A stretch of DNA of 64,000 nucleotides from Zymoseptoria tritici IPO323 (lineage: Eukaryota > Ascomycota > Dothideomycetes > Mycosphaerellales > Mycosphaerellaceae), in the NCBI RefSeq assembly GCF_000219625.1, contig NC_018214.1, forward strand, positions 1,922,001 to 1,986,000, in the 5' to 3' direction. Made by a program: the position numbers and the translations under genes. Shown in pieces: positions 55,698-64,000 of this stretch. The notes under the pieces are model-generated. The model made no database searches. It was not told where the DNA came from and saw nothing but the letters and a program-made list of their open reading frames with translations. How positions within the stretch are numbered: the stretch's first letter is position 1; every line of letters begins with the position of its first letter.

Positions 55698-55994
55698 AAC
55701 GAAATTGAAGGGTAATATTGATTGATACTTGAATGTATTTCTGGGCGCCTGACTTTTGAGGACGAAAATTTGATGCCTCAGGCATGACAAAGTCCGGGGC
55801 TAGCATCGTGACCCACTCTCCTCCTCGCGCGACGTGAAAGTCGAAAGCATGTGCTCGTATTGTAGGTGAATCTATTGTCGCGCCAAAGTCTCCGATTGTC
55901 CTTCTTTTCTGGCCAAGATCTAAATACATATCGTGGCCTCCGTGTGCATCCCGAATCGCGCATCCTCCTCAATCCCCACATCAAACGCGCGAAC

Positions 55995-58438
55995 ATGGAC
56001 TCCAGCCGAAAACGCAGGGCCGTGGATGAGACTCCCACGACGGGGTCCGCGACGAAGAAGCTCAAGTTGCTGGTGAGTCGCATGCACATTGCAATAATTT
56101 GCGCCCGGTCGCATGCCCAATGGCCGAATGACGGATGCGCGAGCGCGCCCCCGGTCGCATTCTCGGTGTTGTGGTGGGAGTGGTGGATGTTCAGAAGAGT
56201 TGGTGAACAGAAGATGAAGAGGGAGCTACGCGCGACGGAGCATGGCCGGCATCTACACAACCCACCCTCCTCAAGCACCTCCGTCATTCGCCGCCAAGTC
56301 GAGATCACCACCGCGAGCGCAACATGCAAGCTCGCATCCAGAACATTCTCGCTGACCTTGTGCCTCCCTCTCCAGAACTCGAACCCAGCACCAGTACCGC
56401 AGCAACCATCCGCAGAAACCGTTCAGAAGGTCGGCTTGAAGCTGATCGGACAAATCAACAATGCCACAGACAAGACGTACGCTATCGCTCGCCTGCCCGA
56501 CAGTCACTCACGAACTAACCAGCAACACAGTGGTCGAACCATCTCAGATGCCTTCATCGACCTTCCCGATCGAGTGGACTTTCACGACTACTACGTTCAG
56601 ACGAAGATGCCTATATCAGTCAGCATGGTGGAAGACAAGATACGGCGCAACGGATATGCGACCATCACCGAGATTGAGAGCGACCTCAAACGAATGGTTC
56701 AAAACGCAAAGGAATACAACATGCCGAAAAGCGACATCTACGAAGACGCGGAACGGATACGAAAGCTGGTCTACAATTACATGAAGATCCACAACCCGGC
56801 TTACACACTGGATCCAAACTACCAATCGTTCTGCACCCCGATACCTGAGACGAAGATCACTTTGACGAATGGTGGAGCGCACAGTGCAGGGAACGTCAAG
56901 GCAGAGCCCGGAAGTCGAGGCGGCAGCAGCAAGCCAAGAGCATCACTCGGGCCTAAAGCGTCCGAGCCGCCGTCGGAAAGGAAGTCTTCAGCAGCGCCGA
57001 GTGCATCCGCGGCAGAGGGCGAGGACCAGGTCGATGCGGATGTTGATGATACAGGCAATCGCGACTTCACCGGCAAGACATTTCAAGAGGCCCAGCAAAT
57101 GATTGTTGCGGAGCTCATCAGTCACGCTGAGGATGGGTATGTTTGAGTATGTCGATTCATGTTGAGCGCTGCTGACCTCTGTGAAGTGTCGAGATCTTCA
57201 CACCTTTCGTGACCTTGCCGTCGCGCAAGCTGGAAGACTATTACAAGACCATACGGCATCCAGTATCGTTGAAGAGTGTGCAGAAACGCACTCGCGGTAT
57301 ACATGGTCGCGCACCGCCCACTGGGCGCACGGACTTCAAAACATGGGACGCATTCGAGGAAGAGATCAGCTTCATCTGGCGGAACGCCAGAGAGTACAAC
57401 CTAGATGGAAGCGAGATGTACGAATTGGCGGGCGAATTCGAGGTATGTCAGGCTACGCTTGAACAAATTTTCCGACCTCTGACAACGATGCAGGGATACT
57501 TCAAAGCACAGCTTGCAGAGGCCAAGTCGAAGGTCGAGGAGCCTGCTGCGCGCATCACGCTCGCAGCTCCGAAGAAGTCCGGCATCACCCTTAACCTCGG
57601 TCAGCACCGCAGCTCACCAACACCTGGAGTCAGTGTGGATAATGAGGCATTGGCACGTCAGCGTCAAATGGTGCAGGCTGGAGTGAATGGTCAGCAGACT
57701 CAAGCCAAGCCCACGCCGCCTGTCAACGGAGCTACCAGACCACCATCACAAGGCATGCAGGACGCAAGACCATCGAGCAGTGCACAGGCTTTACCGCCTG
57801 CATCTGCGCCCGTCAAGAACGAGAGAGTGTCGACAATGTCTCCCGCGGCAACAATGGCACCCGCAGTTCAAGCGATCCCGAATGGCCATACCAATGGCAT
57901 GATGCCGCCTCCACTACAACGGCATATGAGTGGAAGTCCGTATCCAGCCCAACCTACCATGGCGCCACCAGTCACAAGCTTCCACTTCACCGCACCCTCC
58001 GCCCTTCCACCGACCCCAATCCGCGAATACCCAATCTCGCAGAGCCTCCTGCCGGTGGTGACACTCTCTACACATCCGCAGTTGCGGCTACAGAAGCCAT
58101 ACAGCCTGGCAGTCCCACCACATGCATCGCTTTCGCAGCAAAGCAGAACCATCACACTGCCATCAACGCACTACTACGTGCAAATCGCGCCCACCATATC
58201 CCGAGAGCTCTCCATGGGTCGCGCTTACAAGATGTTCGTCACCGTCAATGGCACTCGCTTGACTCAACGCGACACGCAGTTTCACGCAGATTCTGGCAAG
58301 CGGACGCACATGTACGAGGGGAGCCTGGCATCCGGCGTGAATCGGATCGAGGTGGAGGTTGCTGCCGCGAAGGTTGATGGGGATGGCAAAGGACTTGACG
58401 TGGAGAAGGTCACGATTTTTGCCAACTTGACGAGATAA
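55995..58438 (+). CDS. rsc4: Tandem bromodomain protein, RSC subunit Rsc4-like
   Basis: Five exons: 55995-56072, 56376-56476, 56531-57136, 57187-57442 and 57494-58438, giving 661 residues. Intron 1 is long (303 nt) with a GCTGAC branch site near its end. Two bromodomains are visible. The first spans about residues 48-150 (FIDLPDRVDFHDYYVQTKMP, then NAKEYNMPKSDIYEDA). The second spans about 255-350 (FVTLPSRKLEDYYKTIRHPV, then WRNAREYNLDGSEMYELA). Their YYxxI/M-P and NAxxYN patterns are the acetyl-lysine pocket elements. A Pro/Ala/Ser-rich linker leads to a C-terminal beta-rich domain (residues about 540-661) like that of Rsc4. Rsc4 helps the RSC remodeler bind acetylated histone H3. A Polybromo-type alternative is less likely given only two bromodomains. 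Confidence 0.85.
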
Positions 58439-58900
58439 GCGCAAGAGGGCGCGATGGCGAGACTGTCGTATCTTTGTTGAACTGCCGGCTAAGAGACTCA
58501 AGTGTTGAGTTTCACAGGGGCAGTGGTATTGCGGCCTCTTCACTGGCTGGCGATTGGTGGACGGAACTTGAATTGAGAGTATGAAAGTAACGACACAGCA
58601 ATGAGCCCATCGCTGGCGACAATGCAATTTGAATAATGCTCTCCTCAAGTGCTGCCTCTCGTACCTTACTCTCCCCGTCTGACTTCTTCAACAAGCACGT
58701 GATACATGAGCTAGCGAAGCTTATTCCACCATCGCTGGAACTTCGAAGCCCGGCGCCCGCCAAACGAATTCTGTGCTTCGACAAGACCTTCAACCCATCG
58801 TGCGTGCGAGCATCTTCCAAAGGTAGCATCTCAATTGCATGCATACCAAAGCCAGCGCCTTCAATTAACTAAAAGCAGCGCCAGCGCGCAGTCGGTCGCC
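58439..58900. other. Intergenic region between rsc4 and the SF3B1 gene
   Basis: Holds the rsc4 3' end and the SF3B1 promoter/leader. An in-frame ATG at 58835 could only be used if the first intron were retained. No other feature was recognised. Confidence 0.4.
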
Positions 58901-61900
58901 ATGTCTGACGGTATGTATTGCCTCGAAACCACGGAATGCTCGAAAACTGACAATTCACTCTCAGCCGACTTCGACAAAGTGCGCGCGGCGCAGGCGGAGC
59001 GCAACGCCTCTTCAGGTAAAAAGAACCTCATGGACACGTCGAGCCAGCGCAATAACTCCGATAAGGCGTCGCTCACGAAAGCCTTCGACCGCGACCTCTA
59101 CGATGATGACGACAGATCGAAGTACAATACCTCAATTGCCGTCAACGATGAGGACGATGATATGCTGGACGCGGAGGATGATGGAGAAGGTGGAAGATTG
59201 GTTGGCCAGTACACAGCGACCGCTGCCCAAATAGGGGAGTGGGCGCATGGCGAGACTGAGGAGGCCGATATTCTGGAAAGTCGAGAGAAGCAGGCACAGA
59301 TTGCGAGTCGAGAGACGGATTATCAAAAACAGCGCTTCAAGCGTGGACTCGACGGCGATGGAGAGAAGACATACAAGGAGGTCATGGCAGAGCGAGAGCT
59401 GCAGCGGGAAGAGGAGCGCGTAAAGAGGCTGATTCAGGAGAAGGAAAAGGAGCAGATTGCGGCCGACAGCGACAGTGATATGGAGGATGTGGAACATCAG
59501 GCTACGTTGACGGAAGGCAATGGTGCGGGCAAGGACTCGGACTCGGACGATTCTTCCGACGAAGACGAGAAGGCCAACGGCAAATCCACAGCGGAGAGGA
59601 AGAAGCGGAGATGGGACGATGAGGGAAAGACCAATGGTGATGCGAACGGCACATCTGAGGGCACAAACGGCGCATCGAATCGGAAGAAGTCACGCTGGGA
59701 CTCATCTGCAGAGGCGAGCTCCGAGCAGAATGGTGTCAAGAAGACATCTCGATGGGACGCTACCGCGGAGCCCGAAGCCAAGAGCGGCAAGAAGTCATCA
59801 CGATGGGATCAAGTCACCGGGGACGACGCCGAGGAGGAGGATACCACGGAGGTTGCATTGCCAGTTGCGCCGGGCTTCGGCGCCGATGCTGGTGGACCGA
59901 ATGCCTTTCAATCGGACGAAGAGCTGGATGCGATACTGCCCAAGGAAGGGTACAAAATCTTGCAGCCGCCTTCGACCTACAAGCCTACCCTGACTCGGCG
60001 TGGTGGAGGCTTCATGAACCAGCAATCGGTCGACCCGCGCTCGATGGCCAAGCAGCTTCCTTCAGAAATTCCTGGCGTGGGAGATCTTCAATTTTTCAAA
60101 GCTGAAGATATGGCTTACTTTGGGAAGCTGGTTGACGGTGTGGATGAGAACGAGCTGAGTGTGGAGGAGTTGAAACAGCGCAAGATCATGCGTCTGCTTC
60201 TTAAGGTCAAGAACGGTACTCCGCCGATGAGGAAGACTGCGCTTCGTCAATTGACGGACAATGCGCGCACATTTGGCGCCGGGCCTCTCTTCGATCAAAT
60301 CCTGCCGCTGCTGATGGAGAAGAGTCTCGAAGATCAGGAGCGACATTTGCTCGTCAAGGTCATCGATCGTGTTCTCTACAAGCTGGACGACCTGGTCCGG
60401 CCATATGTCCACAAGATTCTCGTCGTCATTGAGCCTTTGCTCATTGATCAAGATTACTACGCTCGAGTCGAAGGTCGCGAAATCATCTCAAACTTGGCTA
60501 AGGCCGCCGGACTTGCCCACATGATCGGCACAATGAGACCAGATATCGATCACGTCGACGAGTACGTGCGGAACACCACAGCTCGAGCATTCGCTGTCGT
60601 TGCGTCAGCTTTGGGTATCCCGACTCTTCTGCCTTTCTTGCGAGCTGTCTGCAAGAGCAAGAAGTCATGGCAAGCGCGACACACTGGTGTGAAGATCGTG
60701 CAGCAGATTCCCATTCTCATGGGTTGCGCCGTGCTTCCTCATCTTAACGGCTTGGTGGAGTGCATCGGCGAGAATCTCAACGACGAGCAGGCCAAGGTCC
60801 GCACAGTCACAGCGTTGGCAATCGCCGCATTGGCCGAAGCCTCCAACCCATTCGGTATCGAGAGCTTCGACGATATTCTCAATCCTCTTTGGACTGGTGC
60901 GCGTAAGCAACGTGGAAAGGGTCTCGCTGGTTTCCTCAAAGCTGTTGGATACCTCATCCCTTTGATGGACGAGGAATACTCAAACTACTACACCAGCCAG
61001 ATCATGGAGATTCTGCTACGCGAGTTCCAAAGTCCTGATGAGGAGATGAAGAAGGTCGTGCTCAAGGTCGTCAGTCAAGCTGCAGGCGGAAGTGGTGTCA
61101 CAGCTGCGTACCTGAAAGAGAACGTCCTGGATGGTTTTTTCAAGAGCTTCTGGGTACGAAGAATGGCTATCGATAAGCGCAACTACAAGCAGGTCGTCGA
61201 AACCACGGTCGATCTTGGCAACAAGGTCGGCGTGGGTGAGATCGTTGAGCGCATCGTTGGCAACCTCAAGGACGAGAGCGAAGCCTACCGCAAGATGACT
61301 GTCGAGACGATCGAGAAGGTTATTTCTGCCATGGGGGCTGCAGACATCAACGAGCGTCTTGAAGAACGTCTCGTGGATGGCATCTTGCACTCCTTCCAAG
61401 AACAAAGCGTCGAAGACATTGTACTGCTCAACGGATTCGGCACTGTCGTCACGGCTCTCGGAACTCGCTGCAAGCCCTACCTGCCACAAATCGTCAGCAC
61501 CATCCTTTGGCGTCTGAACAACAAGTCTCCCACAGTGCGCCAGCAAGCTGCGGATCTCATCACCCGAATTGCGATTGTGCTCAAGCAGTGCGACGAGGAT
61601 GGTCTGCTGGGCAAGCTTGGCTCTGTGCTCTACGAATACCTTGGCGAGGAGTACCCCGATGTGCTGGGAAGTATCCTTGGAGCCATGAGGAGTATTGTAT
61701 CAGTCGTTGGAATCAGCATGATGCAGCCGCCTATCAAGGATCTGCTCCCACGTCTGACACCTATCCTCAAGAACAGACACGAGAAGGTGCAAGAGAACAC
61801 CATCGATCTCGTGGGACGCATTGCTGATCGTGGACCGGAATCTGTCAACGCTCGCGAATGGATGAGAATCTGTTTCGAGCTTCTCGACATGCTCAAGGCC

Positions 61901-62602
61901 CACAAGAAGGGGATCCGGCGCGCAGCCAACAACACATTCGGTTTCATCGCCAAAGCCATCGGACCTCAAGATGTGTTGGCAACCCTGCTCAACAACCTCC
62001 GCGTCTTGGATCGTCAGTCAAGAGTGTGTACAGCTGTGGCTATCGGCATCGTGGCCGAGACTTGCGCACCGTTCACTGTGCTGCCGGCGCTGATGAACGA
62101 ATACCGCGTCCCGGAGCTGAACGTGCAAAACGGTGTTCTCAAAGCGCTCTCCTTCCTCTTCGAGTACATCGGCGAGATGGGCAAAGACTACGTCTACGCC
62201 GTTGTGCCACTCTTGGAGGACGCACTCATCGACCGTGACCAAGTGCATCGGCAAACAGCCGCCAGCGTCGTCAAGCACGTCGCTCTCGGCGTGGTCGGTC
62301 TTGGATGCGAAGACGCCATGATGCACCTGCTCAACCTCCTCTGGCCCAACATCTTCGAGACCAGCCCTCACGTGATCGATCGCATCATTGAGGCCATCGA
62401 CTCCATTCGTCTGTGTGTCGGCACGGGCGCGACCATGAACTACGTCTGGGCGGGACTCTTTCATCCTGCAAGACGAGTGCGCACGCCGTACTGGAGACTG
62501 TACAACGATGCTTACGTGCAGAGTGCGGATGCCATGGTGCCGTACTATCCGGCTGTCGATGATGATCAGATGAAGAGGCCGGAGTTGATGATTGTGCTTT
62601 AA
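58901..62602 (+). CDS. sf3b1: Splicing factor 3B subunit 1 (SF3B1/Hsh155/Prp10)
   Basis: Two exons, 58901-58910 and 58965-62602, giving 1215 residues, close to fungal homologs. The 10-nt first exon (ATGTCTGACG) joins to [14 protein letters not shown], the conserved start; the frame from 58835 would read through the intron. The N-terminal third is charged and carries four RW/WD ligand motifs (KKRRWDD, KKSRWDS, KTSRWDA, KSSRWDQ) of the type bound by U2AF homology domains. From about residue 370 the HEAT superhelix runs to the end, with highly conserved stretches such as [20 protein letters not shown] and [20 protein letters not shown]. It is the U2 snRNP scaffold that recognises the branch-point helix in the nucleus. 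Confidence 0.95.
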   Translation: MSDGMYCLETTECSKTDNSLSADFDKVRAAQAERNASSGKKNLMDTSSQRNNSDKASLTKAFDRDLYDDDDRSKYNTSIAVNDEDDDMLDAEDDGEGGRLVGQYTATAAQIGEWAHGETEEADILESREKQAQIASRETDYQKQRFKRGLDGDGEKTYKEVMAERELQREEERVKRLIQEKEKEQIAADSDSDMEDVEHQATLTEGNGAGKDSDSDDSSDEDEKANGKSTAERKKRRWDDEGKTNGDANGTSEGTNGASNRKKSRWDSSAEASSEQNGVKKTSRWDATAEPEAKSGKKSSRWDQVTGDDAEEEDTTEVALPVAPGFGADAGGPNAFQSDEELDAILPKEGYKILQPPSTYKPTLTRRGGGFMNQQSVDPRSMAKQLPSEIPGVGDLQFFKAEDMAYFGKLVDGVDENELSVEELKQRKIMRLLLKVKNGTPPMRKTALRQLTDNARTFGAGPLFDQILPLLMEKSLEDQERHLLVKVIDRVLYKLDDLVRPYVHKILVVIEPLLIDQDYYARVEGREIISNLAKAAGLAHMIGTMRPDIDHVDEYVRNTTARAFAVVASALGIPTLLPFLRAVCKSKKSWQARHTGVKIVQQIPILMGCAVLPHLNGLVECIGENLNDEQAKVRTVTALAIAALAEASNPFGIESFDDILNPLWTGARKQRGKGLAGFLKAVGYLIPLMDEEYSNYYTSQIMEILLREFQSPDEEMKKVVLKVVSQAAGGSGVTAAYLKENVLDGFFKSFWVRRMAIDKRNYKQVVETTVDLGNKVGVGEIVERIVGNLKDESEAYRKMTVETIEKVISAMGAADINERLEERLVDGILHSFQEQSVEDIVLLNGFGTVVTALGTRCKPYLPQIVSTILWRLNNKSPTVRQQAADLITRIAIVLKQCDEDGLLGKLGSVLYEYLGEEYPDVLGSILGAMRSIVSVVGISMMQPPIKDLLPRLTPILKNRHEKVQENTIDLVGRIADRGPESVNAREWMRICFELLDMLKAHKKGIRRAANNTFGFIAKAIGPQDVLATLLNNLRVLDRQSRVCTAVAIGIVAETCAPFTVLPALMNEYRVPELNVQNGVLKALSFLFEYIGEMGKDYVYAVVPLLEDALIDRDQVHRQTAASVVKHVALGVVGLGCEDAMMHLLNLLWPNIFETSPHVIDRIIEAIDSIRLCVGTGATMNYVWAGLFHPARRVRTPYWRLYNDAYVQSADAMVPYYPAVDDDQMKRPELMIVL

Positions 62603-62915
62603 GGAGATCAGCATGCATGGAGAGTCGGGAAGGATAGCTGAAAATGGGATCTGGGCATGGTGGAGTTTCGGAGGGCTTGTGTATGAGCAAATGGATCCGG
62701 CGCAAAGTGCGTGCAGTCGTCGGAACTGCTTCATCTGTAATTAGTCGTAGTACGACCGAGCTGGAGTCGCGAACGAGAAGAACGATGCAACAAGCCCCTT
62801 CTTTCTTCAAGGCATAGATCGTTGCGGATGCTCAAATGGCTGCAGATCTGCCCGGTAAAGGGCAAGTGCTGCTGAAGGATCACCTTGGTGGGGAGCTATC
62901 TGACTGCGACCTACT
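62603..62915. other. Intergenic region before the ankyrin gene
   Basis: SF3B1 3' flank and the short upstream region of the ankyrin gene. No feature was recognised. Confidence 0.35.
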
Positions 62916-63854
62916 ATGACTACATCTCGAAAACCATCATCATGCAAACCTTTCTGGCTCCGAGAAACGATGAACGAGCAAGAGGAGGAAGATGAAGAAG
63001 ACAATACGCCTCTACAGATAGCAGCATCCCAAGGCGACCTCGAAGAAGTTCTCTTACTCCTCGCGCAAGGCACAAACCCAAACGACCCACCGAAAGGCTG
63101 GTACGGCAAGACCGCCCTCCAAGCCGCATCGCTCCAAGGACTTATTGTCATTGTAGAAGCCCTTCTCGCAGCTGGCGCCAATGTTGATGCTCCAGGAGGC
63201 AACAACGGCGGGCGCACAGCTCTCACTTTAGCAGCTGGAGCAGGCCGCGAAGAGGTCGTCGACAGACTGCTGGCACATCACGCGAGAGTAGATCTTCTTC
63301 CGCATCGATACTGCGGCCGAACACCCCTTCAGGCTGCTGCGGAAGGACGGAGTATCTCCATTATTCGTAAGCTCATCGACCATGGTGCCACGGTCAATGA
63401 TGTGATCGCACACAACTTTGGACGGACTCCTTTGCAGGCTGCCGCCGAGAATGGACATGCAGACCTCGTTGAGCTTTTGCTCTCCCTCGGCACAGACGTC
63501 AACGCTGCTCCATCAAGATACAAAGGCGTCACCGCTCTGCAAGGTGCGGCGTTCGGTGGACACGTTGGAATTGTGCAACGCCTGATACGTGCTGGTGCCG
63601 ATGCGGATGCTTCGGGTTCGTACTATAACGGAGTTACTGCGCTTGCTGCTGCTGCGGAAAATGGACATGTTGAAGTCACGAGAATGCTGCTGAAAGCTGG
63701 AGCGGATGTTGGAGGACTGTCGGGGAATAAGCGGCAGACTGCTTTGCAGATTGCTGTTGCTAGAGGGCAAGTGGAGACCGCGGCATTGATTGACAGGTAT
63801 CGAATGGGTGTGTTTGCTGAGCGCGCAGTCGTGACGCATTGCGAAGATACCTGA
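62916..63854 (+). CDS. Ankyrin-repeat protein
   Basis: Single exon, 312 residues from 62916; a second in-frame ATG at 62970 (MNEQEEEDEED) is an equally possible start. Seven or eight ankyrin repeats fill residues 29-295, for example TPLQIAASQGDLEEVLLLLA, TALTLAAGAGREEVVDRLLA, TPLQAAAENGHADLVELLLS and TALAAAAENGHVEVTRMLLK. The spacing between repeats is about 34 residues, with a longer N/Y-rich loop (NNGG, RYCG, NFG, RYKG, YYNG) in each hairpin. There is no signal peptide, membrane span or catalytic domain. Such stand-alone ankyrin proteins are binding modules; the partner is unknown. Related proteins are often ankyrin ends of larger fungal NACHT or vegetative-incompatibility proteins, but I see no such part upstream. 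Confidence 0.8.
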   Translation: MTTSRKPSSCKPFWLRETMNEQEEEDEEDNTPLQIAASQGDLEEVLLLLAQGTNPNDPPKGWYGKTALQAASLQGLIVIVEALLAAGANVDAPGGNNGGRTALTLAAGAGREEVVDRLLAHHARVDLLPHRYCGRTPLQAAAEGRSISIIRKLIDHGATVNDVIAHNFGRTPLQAAAENGHADLVELLLSLGTDVNAAPSRYKGVTALQGAAFGGHVGIVQRLIRAGADADASGSYYNGVTALAAAAENGHVEVTRMLLKAGADVGGLSGNKRQTALQIAVARGQVETAALIDRYRMGVFAERAVVTHCEDT

Positions 63855-64000
63855 ATTGCACGAATTACACTTCATCGACATGGAGTGTGCAGCATGAGCG
63901 GGAGGACGGAGGTATCGAATGGAAGATCTGGTGAGCACAAAATCGTGGTCCCATACGAGGACGAATGATGCGGTGGTCTGATGCTGCTGGCATGTTCTGG

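Noticed and set aside
58835..58900. Upstream in-frame ATG of the SF3B1 frame
   Set aside because: Using it requires reading through a good GTATGT..CTGAC..CAG intron; the spliced start [13 protein letters not shown] matches the family better.

Overview
The window is nuclear DNA of a filamentous ascomycete, most likely a Dothideomycete of the Mycosphaerellales/Capnodiales type. Evidence: dense genes on both strands, spliceosomal introns mostly 48-60 nt with GT..CTAAC/CTGAC..AG signals, fungal-only families (Rax2, Tvp38, Rsc4, DUF3433, UPC2-like Zn2Cys6 factors), and introner-like introns, which are described from this group. No bacterial, phage, CRISPR or rRNA features were seen.

Layout. 0.15-0.92 kb: decayed Zn2Cys6 transcription factor. 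1.1-9.2 kb: DsbA-like protein, MutL-family protein (Mlh2/PMS1 type), arginine carbamoyl-phosphate synthase large subunit. 11.3-27.8 kb: Rax2, a fumarase/cycloisomerase-superfamily enzyme, Tvp38, Pex13, an F-box-like protein, the Dpy-30/Sdc1 COMPASS subunit, a choline/ethanolamine phosphotransferase. 28.6-37.4 kb: ribosome-associated Hsp70 (Ssb), DUF423 protein, DNA topoisomerase I, ATP synthase gamma. 37.6-45.3 kb: an accessory island with a truncated GMC oxidoreductase, two broken small-secreted-protein genes, a DUF3433 remnant, an intact sugar transporter and an intact 8-cysteine secreted protein. 45.4-64 kb: ARPC2, Utp12, an unknown Cys-rich protein, a GT32 glycosyltransferase, a tRNA-Lys, an unknown acidic protein, Rsc4, SF3B1 and an ankyrin-repeat protein.

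Most intact genes are housekeeping genes placed side by side without a shared pathway. They include divergent pairs with short shared promoters (top1/atp3 and ARPC2/utp12).

Two observations stand out. (1) The tRNA-Lys(CUU) at 53494-53693 folds into a full 73-nt cloverleaf only after removing an ordinary 18-nt anticodon-loop intron and two further insertions of 55 and 54 nt. These lie between tRNA positions 9/10 and 58/59, and both look like spliceosomal GT-AG introns. (2) Intron 2 of the sugar transporter and intron 2 of the secreted-protein gene 2 kb downstream are nearly the same 127/128-nt hairpin-bearing sequence. They appear to be two copies of one introner-like element. The last topoisomerase intron carries a diverged hairpin with shared blocks. 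Exon joins below were made by eye and need RNA evidence.
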